50,944 nt of DNA, taken from Coriobacteriia bacterium. GTDB lineage: Bacteria; Actinomycetota; Coriobacteriia; WRKU01. The translations under genes were made by a program, and so were the position numbers. Below, one piece after another: positions 1 through 8,093 of the stretch. Under the pieces are notes generated by a model. It had not been told where the DNA came from. It ran no database searches and saw nothing but the letters and a program-made list of their open reading frames with translations. The stretch lies in the NCBI GenBank assembly GCA_009777935.1, contig WRKU01000009.1, forward strand, positions 1-50,944, in the 5' to 3' direction. The stretch's first letter is position 1. Every line of letters begins with the position of its first letter.

Positions 1-15
1 GTGGTTATCGTTCAT
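1..15 (-). CDS. Start of a leftward surface-protein paralogue (partial)
   Basis: Only the first five codons (ATG at 15, reading MNDNH) are inside the window. The 30 bases here are the reverse complement of 50830-50859, which start the third surface-protein copy at the right end, and the upstream 100 bp match the promoter regions of that family. An SD-like GAGGG lies 5 nt before the ATG. The gene body, and any G tract after codon 8, lies to the left of the window. That it is another phase-variable paralogue is inferred from the identical start. Confidence 0.6.
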
Positions 16-61
16 GTGTGCCCTCATTTCATAGAAAAACGTACTTGATTAACTATCCTCT

Positions 62-90
62 AGTATTCCCTCTGCGCGTCGCTTGCGCAA
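62..90 (-). promoter_or_regulatory. Promoter of the leftward surface-protein gene
   Basis: On the - strand, -35 TTGCGC (85-90) and -10 AATACT (62-67) are 17 bp apart. The same layout with near-identical sequence occurs at 48309-48337 and 50738-50766. A long G tract lies 18 bp upstream of the -35. Confidence 0.7.
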
Positions 91-108
91 CCAAAAGCCG
101 CAAAATTG

Positions 109-121
109 CCCCCCCCCCCCC
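109..121 (-). repeat. Homopolymer tract (13 G on the - strand) upstream of a promoter
   Basis: Thirteen C on the + strand, that is G13 in the sense of the leftward gene. It ends 18 bp before the -35 hexamer. Equivalent tracts occur at 48280-48289 and 50703-50718 at 19 bp from their -35 boxes. Slippage here could change transcription strength; that is inference. Confidence 0.8.
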
Positions 122-131
122 GAGCACCGTT

Positions 132-189
132 ATGCAAATGGTAGCGCGCAATATATGCATACAGTAAATTAAATACCGTGCATATGGTA
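132..189 (+). repeat. Three 23-bp-period repeats upstream of the first DUF4143 gene
   Basis: Twelve-base cores start at 132 (ATGCAAATGGTA), 155 (ATGCATACAGTA) and 178 (GTGCATATGGTA), exactly 23 bp apart. The last sits in the imperfect palindrome TACCGTGCATATGGTA (174-189), which matches TACCATGCAAATGGTA upstream of the second DUF4143 gene (33251-33266) at 14 of 16 positions. An extended -10 (TGG then TAAAAT, 185-193) overlaps the third repeat, so a bound protein would be expected to affect transcription. Confidence 0.7.
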
Positions 190-226
190 AAATAGTCTGA
201 GACATAACTCGCCACAAGGAGGCAGA

Positions 227-1498
227 ATGCCGGCCCACATACCACGCTATACAGACATATGGCTCGCCGAGTATCTTCCGCATTTACGAGCAATAATGAT
301 TGACGGCGCAAAGGGTGTCGGCAAGACTGAAACGGCGGAACTTTTTGCAAAGACCACATTCAGGCTTGACCAAGCAAATGTTCGAGAGAGCCTTGCGGCT
401 AATTATGAGCAGCTCCGCAGTAGCCCTCCACCTGTGCTGATTGACGAATGGCAAAATCTTCCAGAGGTCTGGAACAGAGTGCGGCGAATGGTTGACGACC
501 GTATTCCCGAGGGCAGTATTATCCTTACCGGAAGTTTGCAAAGCAAAGACCCGACGCTTCATAGCGGCGCCGGAAGAATCGTACGTGTGCGCATGCGTCC
601 CCTTTCGTTGGCGGAGCGTTTCCGGCTGCCCGAAATCATAAAATTAGAGGATTGTTTGACGGGTAATGTGCCCGAACAACCCATAATCACCACTTCTATC
701 TCGTATCCGGAGTATGTTCAAGAAATAATGCGATCGGGATTTCCAGAAATTTATGGGGCGCCTAAAGGCACTCGTGAACTCTTGCTCGACTCATACATCG
801 AAAATATCACTTCCAGAAATTTTGCGAATCAGGGTGTTCAAATTCGCCAACCGGCTACTCTTAAAAGATGGATGAGGTCTTACGCGGCTGCCGTCGGTAC
901 CACCGCAAGCTACACTAAAATCCTAGATGCCGCCACTCCGGGTGAAGACAATAAACCTTCAAAACCAACTACTATTTCATATCGTGAGGCCTTGCATAGT
1001 CTCTGGCTTATCGATGATCTTTCCCCATGGGATGAAGGCGAAGATTTTTTTGGTCGCCTCAAACAATCGCCAAAACATTTTTTAGCAGATCCCGCCCTTG
1101 AGTCGCGTCTGTTGGGCCTTGAGGCAGAAGATCTGATAACCGGAACTGCGCAGACACAATATGACCTTGATTACGGCAGCATAGCCGGGCGCCTTTTCGA
1201 GTCGTTGTGTGCGATGAGTGTCCGTACCTATGCCACGCGCCTCGACGCACGTACCGGTTTTTTAAGAACGGCAACGGGCAGTAGAGAAATCGACCTTATC
1301 GTTCAGAAGAACCGCAATATTGCAGCAATTGAGACAAAAATCGGTGCAACAGTCAGCGACGAAGACGTACGTCATCTTAACTGGTTTGAGAAAAAAGTGG
1401 GCAGCCGCGTAAAGAGCAAAATTATTCTTACCACAGGAGAAAAAGTGTATCGCAGACAAGACGGTGTCTTGGTTATCCCGGCTGCGCTCTTTGGCTAG
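227..1498 (+). CDS. AAA ATPase with C-terminal DUF4143 domain
   Basis: A 423-residue protein of the ATPase/DUF4143 family, usually of unknown function. A Walker A motif GAKGVGKT lies at residues 27-34 and a Walker B region VLIDEW at 70-75. The C-terminus has a PD-(D/E)xK-like pattern, REID at about 353 and ETK at about 369, typical of the DUF4143 nuclease-like fold. The start ATG has a strong SD (AAGGAGG, 5 nt spacing). A close paralogue lies at 33337-34608, with the same family of 23-bp repeats upstream. No membrane segments or signal peptide are seen. Function is not known; roles as a stand-alone defence or mobile-element-associated ATPase have been proposed for relatives but nothing here proves one. 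Confidence 0.85.
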   Translation: MPAHIPRYTDIWLAEYLPHLRAIMIDGAKGVGKTETAELFAKTTFRLDQANVRESLAANYEQLRSSPPPVLIDEWQNLPEVWNRVRRMVDDRIPEGSIILTGSLQSKDPTLHSGAGRIVRVRMRPLSLAERFRLPEIIKLEDCLTGNVPEQPIITTSISYPEYVQEIMRSGFPEIYGAPKGTRELLLDSYIENITSRNFANQGVQIRQPATLKRWMRSYAAAVGTTASYTKILDAATPGEDNKPSKPTTISYREALHSLWLIDDLSPWDEGEDFFGRLKQSPKHFLADPALESRLLGLEAEDLITGTAQTQYDLDYGSIAGRLFESLCAMSVRTYATRLDARTGFLRTATGSREIDLIVQKNRNIAAIETKIGATVSDEDVRHLNWFEKKVGSRVKSKIILTTGEKVYRRQDGVLVIPAALFG

Positions 1499-1505
1499 TT
1501 ATCCT

Positions 1506-2324
1506 ATGCAAAATGACGTAGTACATACGGTGCACTTTCGGCGTGGGCTTAAGCTGGGGCTGCCTATCTTTTTGGGATACGTGCCGGTGGGGGCTGCATT
1601 CGGCATTCTCGCCTGTCAGTACGGATTCAGCTTCGTAGCTGCACTCGTCTGCAGCGCAACCGCCTTGGCCGGGGCGGGGCAATTCATCGCATTGACCACG
1701 CTGGTAGCGGGGGGAAACGCGCTGACCGTTCTCGTCGCATGCGGAGTCGTCAATCTGCGCTACGTCTTGTTCGGCGCGACGCTCTCGCCCTATCTGCGAC
1801 ATGTGCCGCCGCGTATCATGGCATGGCTCGGCTTTACTCTGACCGACGAAACGTTCGCCATCAACATTGCCGATCTGCGAGCAGGCGACGCAACCTGCTG
1901 GTCGATGGCGGGTGTCGGAGTTATCGCGTGGACAGGGTGGGTGCTCGGTACTGCGATCGGGTGGCTCTCAAGCGGATGGCTTGGTGACCCGACACGCTTT
2001 GGTGTCGACTTTGCCATGGCTGCAATGTTTAGTGCGCTGTTCGTCGCGCTTGCGGAAAACTGGCGGCAGGTGGTATGCGGCGTGCTCGCCGGTGCGCTGG
2101 TGTGTGGGCTTTGGCTCGTGGCGTCTTTGGGCGTTGCGCTCGATGCGAACTGGTTCATCACGATTGCATCTCTGGCCGGTGCCACCGTAGCGGTGTTTAT
2201 GTTTCGGGATGAGGGAAAATCGCCTGAAGAGATAGCTGCTAACGACGAAATACTCGTGACCGAGCGGGCAGTACGCTTGGACAGCCGCGCGGACAGCAGT
2301 ACGGGCGGTGAGTGCGGTGAGTGA
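1506..2324 (+). CDS. azlC: AzlC-type branched-chain amino acid exporter, large subunit
   Basis: A very hydrophobic protein of about 272 residues beginning MQNDVVHTVHFRRGLKLGLP, with the AzlC-family start region GYVPVGAAFGILA and several membrane helices. AzlC with AzlD forms a transporter that exports branched-chain amino acids and analogues in characterised cases. The start at 1506 lies 7 nt after the upstream DUF4143 stop; an upstream start at 1464 would overlap that gene and is less likely. The last 17 bp overlap azlD, which indicates translational coupling. The C-terminal 40 residues are hydrophilic. Substrate is inferred from the family only. Confidence 0.85.
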   Translation: MQNDVVHTVHFRRGLKLGLPIFLGYVPVGAAFGILACQYGFSFVAALVCSATALAGAGQFIALTTLVAGGNALTVLVACGVVNLRYVLFGATLSPYLRHVPPRIMAWLGFTLTDETFAINIADLRAGDATCWSMAGVGVIAWTGWVLGTAIGWLSSGWLGDPTRFGVDFAMAAMFSALFVALAENWRQVVCGVLAGALVCGLWLVASLGVALDANWFITIASLAGATVAVFMFRDEGKSPEEIAANDEILVTERAVRLDSRADSSTGGECGE

Positions 2325-2664
2325 GCTGGCTCCCACACTGATATGGGTCGTCATCGTGGGCATGGCCGCCACGAACTTCACACTACGCTTCGTGCCTATG
2401 GCGGTTCTTTCGCGTGTCACGTTGCCCGCACCTGTCATGCGCTGGTTGGGCTTTATTCCGGTAAGTGTGATGGGAGCCCTGTTCGCGCAGGTGATACTGC
2501 TGCCCTCCTTTGAGGCTGCACCCAACGTGCCGCTCTACCTCAATCCCGGCATTTTTGGCGGCCTCGGCGCCATGCTCGTATTCCGCCTTACGCGAAGTTT
2601 CATGATTGCCTCGCTCGCGGGCATGGGGGTATATGTGTTGGTTCGCTGGTTGGTGGGAGTGTAA
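2308..2664 (+). CDS. azlD: AzlD-type branched-chain amino acid exporter, small subunit
   Basis: A protein of 118 residues with three to four predicted membrane helices and the AzlD-like segment TLRFVPMAVLSRVTLP followed by MRWLGFIPVSVMGALFAQ. It is the usual partner of AzlC. The gene starts inside the end of azlC (GTG at 2308, alternative GTG at 2317), so the two are translated as a unit. It converges on the end of addA at 2689 with only 24 bp between. Confidence 0.85.
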   Translation: MSAVSELAPTLIWVVIVGMAATNFTLRFVPMAVLSRVTLPAPVMRWLGFIPVSVMGALFAQVILLPSFEAAPNVPLYLNPGIFGGLGAMLVFRLTRSFMIASLAGMGVYVLVRWLVGV

Positions 2665-2688
2665 ACGCCTTATACCCGCATCTAGCAT

Positions 2689-5187
2689 TTATAATGGGTA
2701 GAGAGAAGCAGACGGGACGTCATCCGGACGCCGAGGCAAGGGAACGGAAAGGTGCTCGTGTTCAGGTGTGTCGAGTGCGACAGTGCGACCAAGACTACGT
2801 TCATTTTTGATAACGGTGAGCGCATCGGTAACAGCTGGTGTCTTTGCCGGATCACGCGGCGGGTTGGCCGGTACGCGATGCGTAAGAAAGACATGTTTGC
2901 GCGCACGAGTCAATGCCACGTAAAGCAAGCGTATACGCTCATCATAGTCACGCTGCTTCGCAAGAGTTTGACTAGGAATGACCGGGTTGGCAAGCGCAAG
3001 GTCATTGCGTGGTGCAGTTGCCTTCATCTGCGCACCAAGAACAGCAACGTAATCGAACTCAAGACCTTTCGATTTATGGATTGTCATGACGCGAACAGCG
3101 TTTTTCGTGTCGCTGTGCCACTGTCCGATAGGTTCAAGGCGCTGTGCGGCAATCGCTGCATCAAGTTCGCGTAGAAAGGGTGCAAGACCTATGCCTTGTG
3201 TGGCAGCAATTTCGTCGGCAAATCGGAGGATCTTGCGATAGTTGGCACGCTGACGATCGGTCTTGCTTCCCGGTTGCGAGGCCCAAAGATCGAAGATACC
3301 GCGTGTGCGGTAGATATGGTTAAGGATAGTGACGAGTGAACGGCGCCCGATATTGTAGCGTGCATGCTCGATAGTATCGATTAGATGCGCAAGATTGGTG
3401 AGGTCTTCTTGGGGCAAGGTCGGTGTTGCAGGATAGGCGGTCGTGTTGGTCACCAAAACCGTTGCAGCAGCATAGAGCGAGCACGAGCCCGTATTTTGTG
3501 GTACGAAATCATCCTTGGCAAAAGTCGAGTTATTGTTCTCAGAATGTTCTATAACACGGGTTGTGGCGACTATTTGTCCTAGCGCCGCCAATATCTCGTC
3601 AGAAATGCGCCCTAGCAGTGAAAGCATCAACTTGAGAAATGCAGCGTCGTCGTGCGGATTATAGATAGTGTGCGCTAACGTTTGGATATCGATCACAAGT
3701 GGCTCACGATAAAAGCCCCTTCCGCCAACAATCTCAGCATTTACGTGAAGGGTTTCGAGTTCACGCAATACAACCTCACTAATCGTATTTCGATGAGTAA
3801 GAACTGCAATTTGCGCAGGCTGGACACCGTCTTCGATGAGCGTGGCACAGTGTTCAGCGATAAGCCGTGCTTCCTGATTGACCGTAGTATTCACGCCTTT
3901 CATTTCGACTCCAACGATTTCGAGAGGTAAAAGCGCTGATGAGGTCCTTTGTTTCGGGGTTTCAAGACTTTTAGGCGGCTGAAGTTGCTGCATGGCAGAA
4001 CCAAAGAGCACTTCGTGGGCGAAAAGCTCATTAATCGCCTCAATAAGCGCCGGTTCGGAACGAAAATTGGTCGAAAGTTGCACGGCTATACCACTATCAG
4101 TGTCTTCCCATTGGTCCGCTATATCGGAAATAAGAGACATGTCTGCCCCGTTAAAGCTAAAAATAGACTGTTTGCTGTCTCCTACGATACAGAGATTGTC
4201 GCTGCAGATAGGATCAATAATTGCCATCATCGCGCGGCTTGTATCCTGAAACTCATCGATCATAACCATACGAAAATGCGCGCGGTAATGTGCGGCAACG
4301 CGAGGATGTTCTTGGAAGAGACGGCGCGCATAGATTAGAAGATCGTCAAAGTCGAGAACACCGCGTCGTTGCTTAATATCCAGATAATGTCGCATAAAGC
4401 GTTGAGCCAGCTCAATAGTCATCAATGTTCGTAAAATAGTGCTACGTACTTCTGTCTCGTGCTGAGCAGCGCTCTCCCATGACTGTGCGGCAAGCGTGGT
4501 CGGTTCTACCCCCTGGACCACACAAACATTGAGAATGCGGTCGATATCACCACGTATGGTCTGTGCGCGCATGCCCTGCACAAGTAATGCCTGACAAAGC
4601 TCACCGTCGGAAGCGGTATGGAGCAGCCCGTTTATCTCATCGTGCGTCCAGTCGTTGCATGTTTCAAGCGTAAAGCGTGCATATCGAGCACTGCGTTCGC
4701 TGTACTCAGGGATCTCTACATCCGCAAAAAGAGCCCGATGAGCCTGTGCACGTAACTCTCTTGTCTTTTCCTCATCGAGCACCGTAAACGTAGGGCTGAT
4801 ACCAAGGTCAAGCGCATGAAGGCGTAATATCCGCGCACAAAATGCGTGTATGGTGGAAATCCACGCCTGATCCATGTCGCGCGCATATTGCACAAGCTGT
4901 GCACCCAGTTCGGCCGGGACATCCGGACACGTTGCCTCGGCACGTAATGTACGCTGAATACGCGAGCGTAACTCCTCGGCCGCAGCTTCAGTGTAAGTGA
5001 TCGCAAGGACCGAGCGAGGTGTATAGGCAGAGTCACTCTTCAGTGCATTAACGAAGCGCTCAGTAAGCGTGCGCGTTTTACCGGTTCCTGCTCCTGCATT
5101 CACGGCAATATTTCCTGAAAATGTCTCGATGACGTCCTTTTGCGCGGGGGTTAGACCCGATGTTTCACGTGAAACATTCTTGCTCAT
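2689..5187 (-). CDS. addA: UvrD/AddA-type ATP-dependent helicase lacking the nuclease domain
   Basis: Superfamily 1A helicase of 832 residues, from ATG at 5187 (SD GGAGG, 5 nt away). Visible motifs in order: NAGAGTGKT (Walker A), DEFQDT (motif II), NFRSE, MTIHKSKGLEFDYV (motif V) and LYVALTRARKHVF (motif VI). AddA and RecB proteins normally continue with a RecB-type nuclease domain to about 1200 residues; this one stops about 65 residues after motif VI, and azlD follows directly. Its ATG overlaps the addB stop by 4 bp (ATGA), so the two form a recombination/repair helicase-nuclease operon. Codons 5 to 9 lie within a perfect parS site. A plain UvrD/PcrA role is an alternative, but the addB partner argues for AddA. 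Confidence 0.8.
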   Translation of the reverse strand: MSKNVSRETSGLTPAQKDVIETFSGNIAVNAGAGTGKTRTLTERFVNALKSDSAYTPRSVLAITYTEAAAEELRSRIQRTLRAEATCPDVPAELGAQLVQYARDMDQAWISTIHAFCARILRLHALDLGISPTFTVLDEEKTRELRAQAHRALFADVEIPEYSERSARYARFTLETCNDWTHDEINGLLHTASDGELCQALLVQGMRAQTIRGDIDRILNVCVVQGVEPTTLAAQSWESAAQHETEVRSTILRTLMTIELAQRFMRHYLDIKQRRGVLDFDDLLIYARRLFQEHPRVAAHYRAHFRMVMIDEFQDTSRAMMAIIDPICSDNLCIVGDSKQSIFSFNGADMSLISDIADQWEDTDSGIAVQLSTNFRSEPALIEAINELFAHEVLFGSAMQQLQPPKSLETPKQRTSSALLPLEIVGVEMKGVNTTVNQEARLIAEHCATLIEDGVQPAQIAVLTHRNTISEVVLRELETLHVNAEIVGGRGFYREPLVIDIQTLAHTIYNPHDDAAFLKLMLSLLGRISDEILAALGQIVATTRVIEHSENNNSTFAKDDFVPQNTGSCSLYAAATVLVTNTTAYPATPTLPQEDLTNLAHLIDTIEHARYNIGRRSLVTILNHIYRTRGIFDLWASQPGSKTDRQRANYRKILRFADEIAATQGIGLAPFLRELDAAIAAQRLEPIGQWHSDTKNAVRVMTIHKSKGLEFDYVAVLGAQMKATAPRNDLALANPVIPSQTLAKQRDYDERIRLLYVALTRARKHVFLTHRVPANPPRDPAKTPAVTDALTVIKNERSLGRTVALDTPEHEHLSVPLPRRPDDVPSASLYPL
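5161..5176. promoter_or_regulatory. parS: parS site 1
   Basis: Perfect 16-bp consensus TGTTTCACGTGAAACA, the binding site of chromosomal ParB/Spo0J. It lies within codons 4-9 of addA, where it encodes NVSRE. Confidence 0.95.
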
Positions 5188-8093
5188 GTCGTCCTCCTTC
5201 CATGTGACACAGGGCAATGCACATGAGGACAGTACTCGCAAAGGTGAGGATCATATGCACCTTCTGTCGGCGCTTTAATAACGCCTTCAGTGTGGGCAGC
5301 TCCTACCTCGCGGACGATTTCACGCACCTCATTGAGCACGTTCATATCCGCAACAAACCGCATGAGTCCGTTATTGTAAGAGCGATAGAAGAATGCGTGT
5401 GCACAGGTGAAGCGCACGTCGGCGCATTCGAGAAGCGCAAGTACGTAGATTGCTGCTTGGATATGGCGCTCATTACGTATTTTAACGTTACTTGTAGGGA
5501 TGCCCCCTTTATAGTCAAGAACGACAAAATCCCCTGCTTGGTTCGCATCGATACGATCGGCAGAGCCATGAACGCGTAGTCCCTCTATCGAGACACTATC
5601 CTGCTCGGTGATGGTGTGTTCAAACGCAGTGGGCACGAGTTCGGGAATGTCTTCCTTTGCCAGTTGCTCATAGTAGACGAGCTCGGCCTCTATAAGCACG
5701 CGCACATTGTGCAGCACACGCAAATACCATTCAGGGTATAGGTCACACATCATGCGAAGATTGTGCACGTTTCGCTGGTTGCGTTTCCGTTCCCACATGT
5801 CGAGTGGTGCCGTCTCTAGATGCTCTACCGTCGACTCGAAAAGCTCTATCAATCGATTCAGAGCCTCTTCGTCACCAATCGCACCACCACCTTGCCGCGC
5901 CCACACGGTAAATGTCTGCTCCAGGATAAAGTGAGTCAACGTACCGACTTCACGAAATCCGACAGCTTTATCAAACTCGCGCCCACCAACTGCCGACACA
6001 AGAAACCAGTGATAGGGGCATTTTGCGTATTTCTCCAACTGCGTGATTGCCCACGATGTGCGATTAGCTGGCAGGACGATTGGCGCACCTCCTCGCTGAA
6101 AAGACCGTGTTTTTTGAGGCTCTGAGAGCCTCTGTACGGCGTTTTTCGGGACGGGGATGGTGCCACTATCGTCAAACAGTATTGCAAGCGTTTCAGGGCT
6201 ATCCCAGACGCTCAGCGGCGTTTTACCGTTTTTTGCCACGATATCGAACTCAATATCGAGATGTGAGGCGATTTCCTCGAGAAGCCCCGAGGGTGGCACA
6301 TCATCGGCTTCGTCATCTTGATCCTGATAGATGAGCGTCAAACATTCGCGCGGTGCCGCAAGCATTAGAATCTCAGTGTAGCGAAGCCATTCAGTATCGG
6401 AGGTGGGGTAGCCGAGTTCTTGCAACACACGTTCCCTGCTCCCGATATCGGCTGCCAGCGCATAGGTTCGAGCATCTGTGCCGGCCAAGATAAGCGCATC
6501 ACACGTAAGTCCGGCAAGCCGCTGAGGTGTCGTAAGTACTACCGACGCAGCCTGCCATGGCGCATTGAGCGGCACAAAGGTAGTCTGCAACGTTGTCAGA
6601 AGCGTACGCGGCGTGATGCGGTTCTCTGAGAGGTCAGCGAGCTCCTCGAGAACCTGTATTGCAACTCGATGCGCAGCGGGATTGCCGATTTCTTGCAACG
6701 GTGTAGGTGAAACAGGGGCTACGAGCAGACTGTCAAACAGTGTGCGCCATATTTTGTCCTCTTTATCCGAAAGGCAGGACAGCAACAAGGTGAGGTTTGG
6801 GTCAACATCTTCGACGCCGGGAAGATCGACGGGGGCGCCTTCACAGCGAGCACCACGATGAGCAGCAAGGGCTCGGGCGCCTTCCTCAAGCACAAATTCA
6901 ATCGCCGCACGCCCCCGAAGACGCTGAGCCGCCTGTGCGGTGGTGCGCAGCTGTGTATCAAGCGCTACAGCCACCTCCGGATCAAGTCTTGCACAGGGAG
7001 ACTCGGCATATGCGGCTAGGTTTAAGGGCTCTAATTCTCCGGTTGCAAGAACCAAAAGAGCCTGCACAGCCGCTCCACACTCAGTCGCTGTAAAAGGAAG
7101 GCTCACATCGATGCCGTATGTCTGTCCCGCACGATCAAGTGCACGTGTCAGTGGTAAAAGTCGCTGCTCGAGCCCCTCGATGGCAACCGCAATGCGCCAT
7201 GTGGGATGTGCGATGCGTGTTTGGGTAACTTCGTCGACAACTGTCGCAATCTCAGCCTCCGAACCACGCGCTAAACGAAACTTTGTCGTCGAATCTGGGA
7301 CAATTTTGTCACTTGCGGCGGTGTGGTAGTGCTGAACGAGGGTTTTAAGGGCTCCTAGCGGCTCTGAGGGCACTTTACGACCATCTGTATCACCGCATGG
7401 TTCGGCGCCCAACGGCGCGAGGATGCGCTCGGCGTATGCGCGCGCGACTGCGTTGCCGGCATCAAGAGCAGCCACGTAGATGTCGCTCGCTGCAGCCACC
7501 GCGCGAAGTAGTGCAAACCACTCGATACAGGGTGTCTCTACCCCTACAACCACAACATCGGTGTCAAGCTTCGGTGCATGCGTCGCCAGCCACATGACAG
7601 CCGTGGCGGCGTCGATACGTTCCTCGGCAATAAGCGCATCGTGATACCTTTGCGCAATCTCTGCAACTCTTGTGGTTGTGGTGTCGGTGCCATCGGCGGC
7701 ATCGGTGTCATCGGTGTCATCGGCAGCCTCGGCAGCGGTGGTGCCTGTATCGGTAACGGCACCGTCACAGACGGTTTGTGCAACGAGTAATTCGCGCACG
7801 CGCCGCTGTCGTTGCACGGTCGATATCAACGTGCGGCCATCACCATATGTGCGCCATAGCTCAGCAATCCATGCATCGGCCGTCATAAAGGTGTACGGCG
7901 TGTGGTTTGGCTGTGCTTTAGATGACTCCCCAGAAAACTCTTCAAAAAGCGCCTCAAGTGTCATCTTTTGTGCCATATTTTTGCATACAATCACCAGAGG
8001 GCGCCCCGTACCGCGTCCCGAGTCAAGCACACGTGTGCTCAATTCCGCCACCGCATGCGGTAGATCTGCAGCCCAAACGATGTGTGCAGCCAT
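5184..8093 (-). CDS. addB: AddB-like / RecB-family nuclease subunit with Fe-S cluster cysteines
   Basis: A 969-residue protein. The N-terminal region has no Walker A lysine motif, so this subunit is unlikely to be a motor. The C-terminal quarter has a RecB-type nuclease: the His motif in GTLTHFILEQTF, the LDYKGG motif, and AddB-type cluster cysteines (KCPYHWF, then CEYC and HC near the end). Together with addA, which lacks a nuclease, it would give a complex with one motor and one nuclease for double-strand break processing. The start ATG at 8093 overlaps the stop of the upstream parB paralogue (TAATG). Residues around 110-140 are an Asp/Thr/Ala-rich low-complexity linker encoded by short GC-rich near-repeats. 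Confidence 0.8.
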   Translation of the reverse strand: MAAHIVWAADLPHAVAELSTRVLDSGRGTGRPLVIVCKNMAQKMTLEALFEEFSGESSKAQPNHTPYTFMTADAWIAELWRTYGDGRTLISTVQRQRRVRELLVAQTVCDGAVTDTGTTAAEAADDTDDTDAADGTDTTTTRVAEIAQRYHDALIAEERIDAATAVMWLATHAPKLDTDVVVVGVETPCIEWFALLRAVAAASDIYVAALDAGNAVARAYAERILAPLGAEPCGDTDGRKVPSEPLGALKTLVQHYHTAASDKIVPDSTTKFRLARGSEAEIATVVDEVTQTRIAHPTWRIAVAIEGLEQRLLPLTRALDRAGQTYGIDVSLPFTATECGAAVQALLVLATGELEPLNLAAYAESPCARLDPEVAVALDTQLRTTAQAAQRLRGRAAIEFVLEEGARALAAHRGARCEGAPVDLPGVEDVDPNLTLLLSCLSDKEDKIWRTLFDSLLVAPVSPTPLQEIGNPAAHRVAIQVLEELADLSENRITPRTLLTTLQTTFVPLNAPWQAASVVLTTPQRLAGLTCDALILAGTDARTYALAADIGSRERVLQELGYPTSDTEWLRYTEILMLAAPRECLTLIYQDQDDEADDVPPSGLLEEIASHLDIEFDIVAKNGKTPLSVWDSPETLAILFDDSGTIPVPKNAVQRLSEPQKTRSFQRGGAPIVLPANRTSWAITQLEKYAKCPYHWFLVSAVGGREFDKAVGFREVGTLTHFILEQTFTVWARQGGGAIGDEEALNRLIELFESTVEHLETAPLDMWERKRNQRNVHNLRMMCDLYPEWYLRVLHNVRVLIEAELVYYEQLAKEDIPELVPTAFEHTITEQDSVSIEGLRVHGSADRIDANQAGDFVVLDYKGGIPTSNVKIRNERHIQAAIYVLALLECADVRFTCAHAFFYRSYNNGLMRFVADMNVLNEVREIVREVGAAHTEGVIKAPTEGAYDPHLCEYCPHVHCPVSHGRRTT

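Noticed and set aside
1505-1522. ATGCAAAATGACGTAG at the azlC start as another 23-bp-array unit
   Set aside because: Single copy, imperfect, no palindrome and no neighbours at 23 bp.
7670-7760. A minisatellite in the addB region
   Set aside because: The near-repeats encode an in-frame Asp/Thr/Ala linker; they are imperfect and look like a low-complexity coding stretch.
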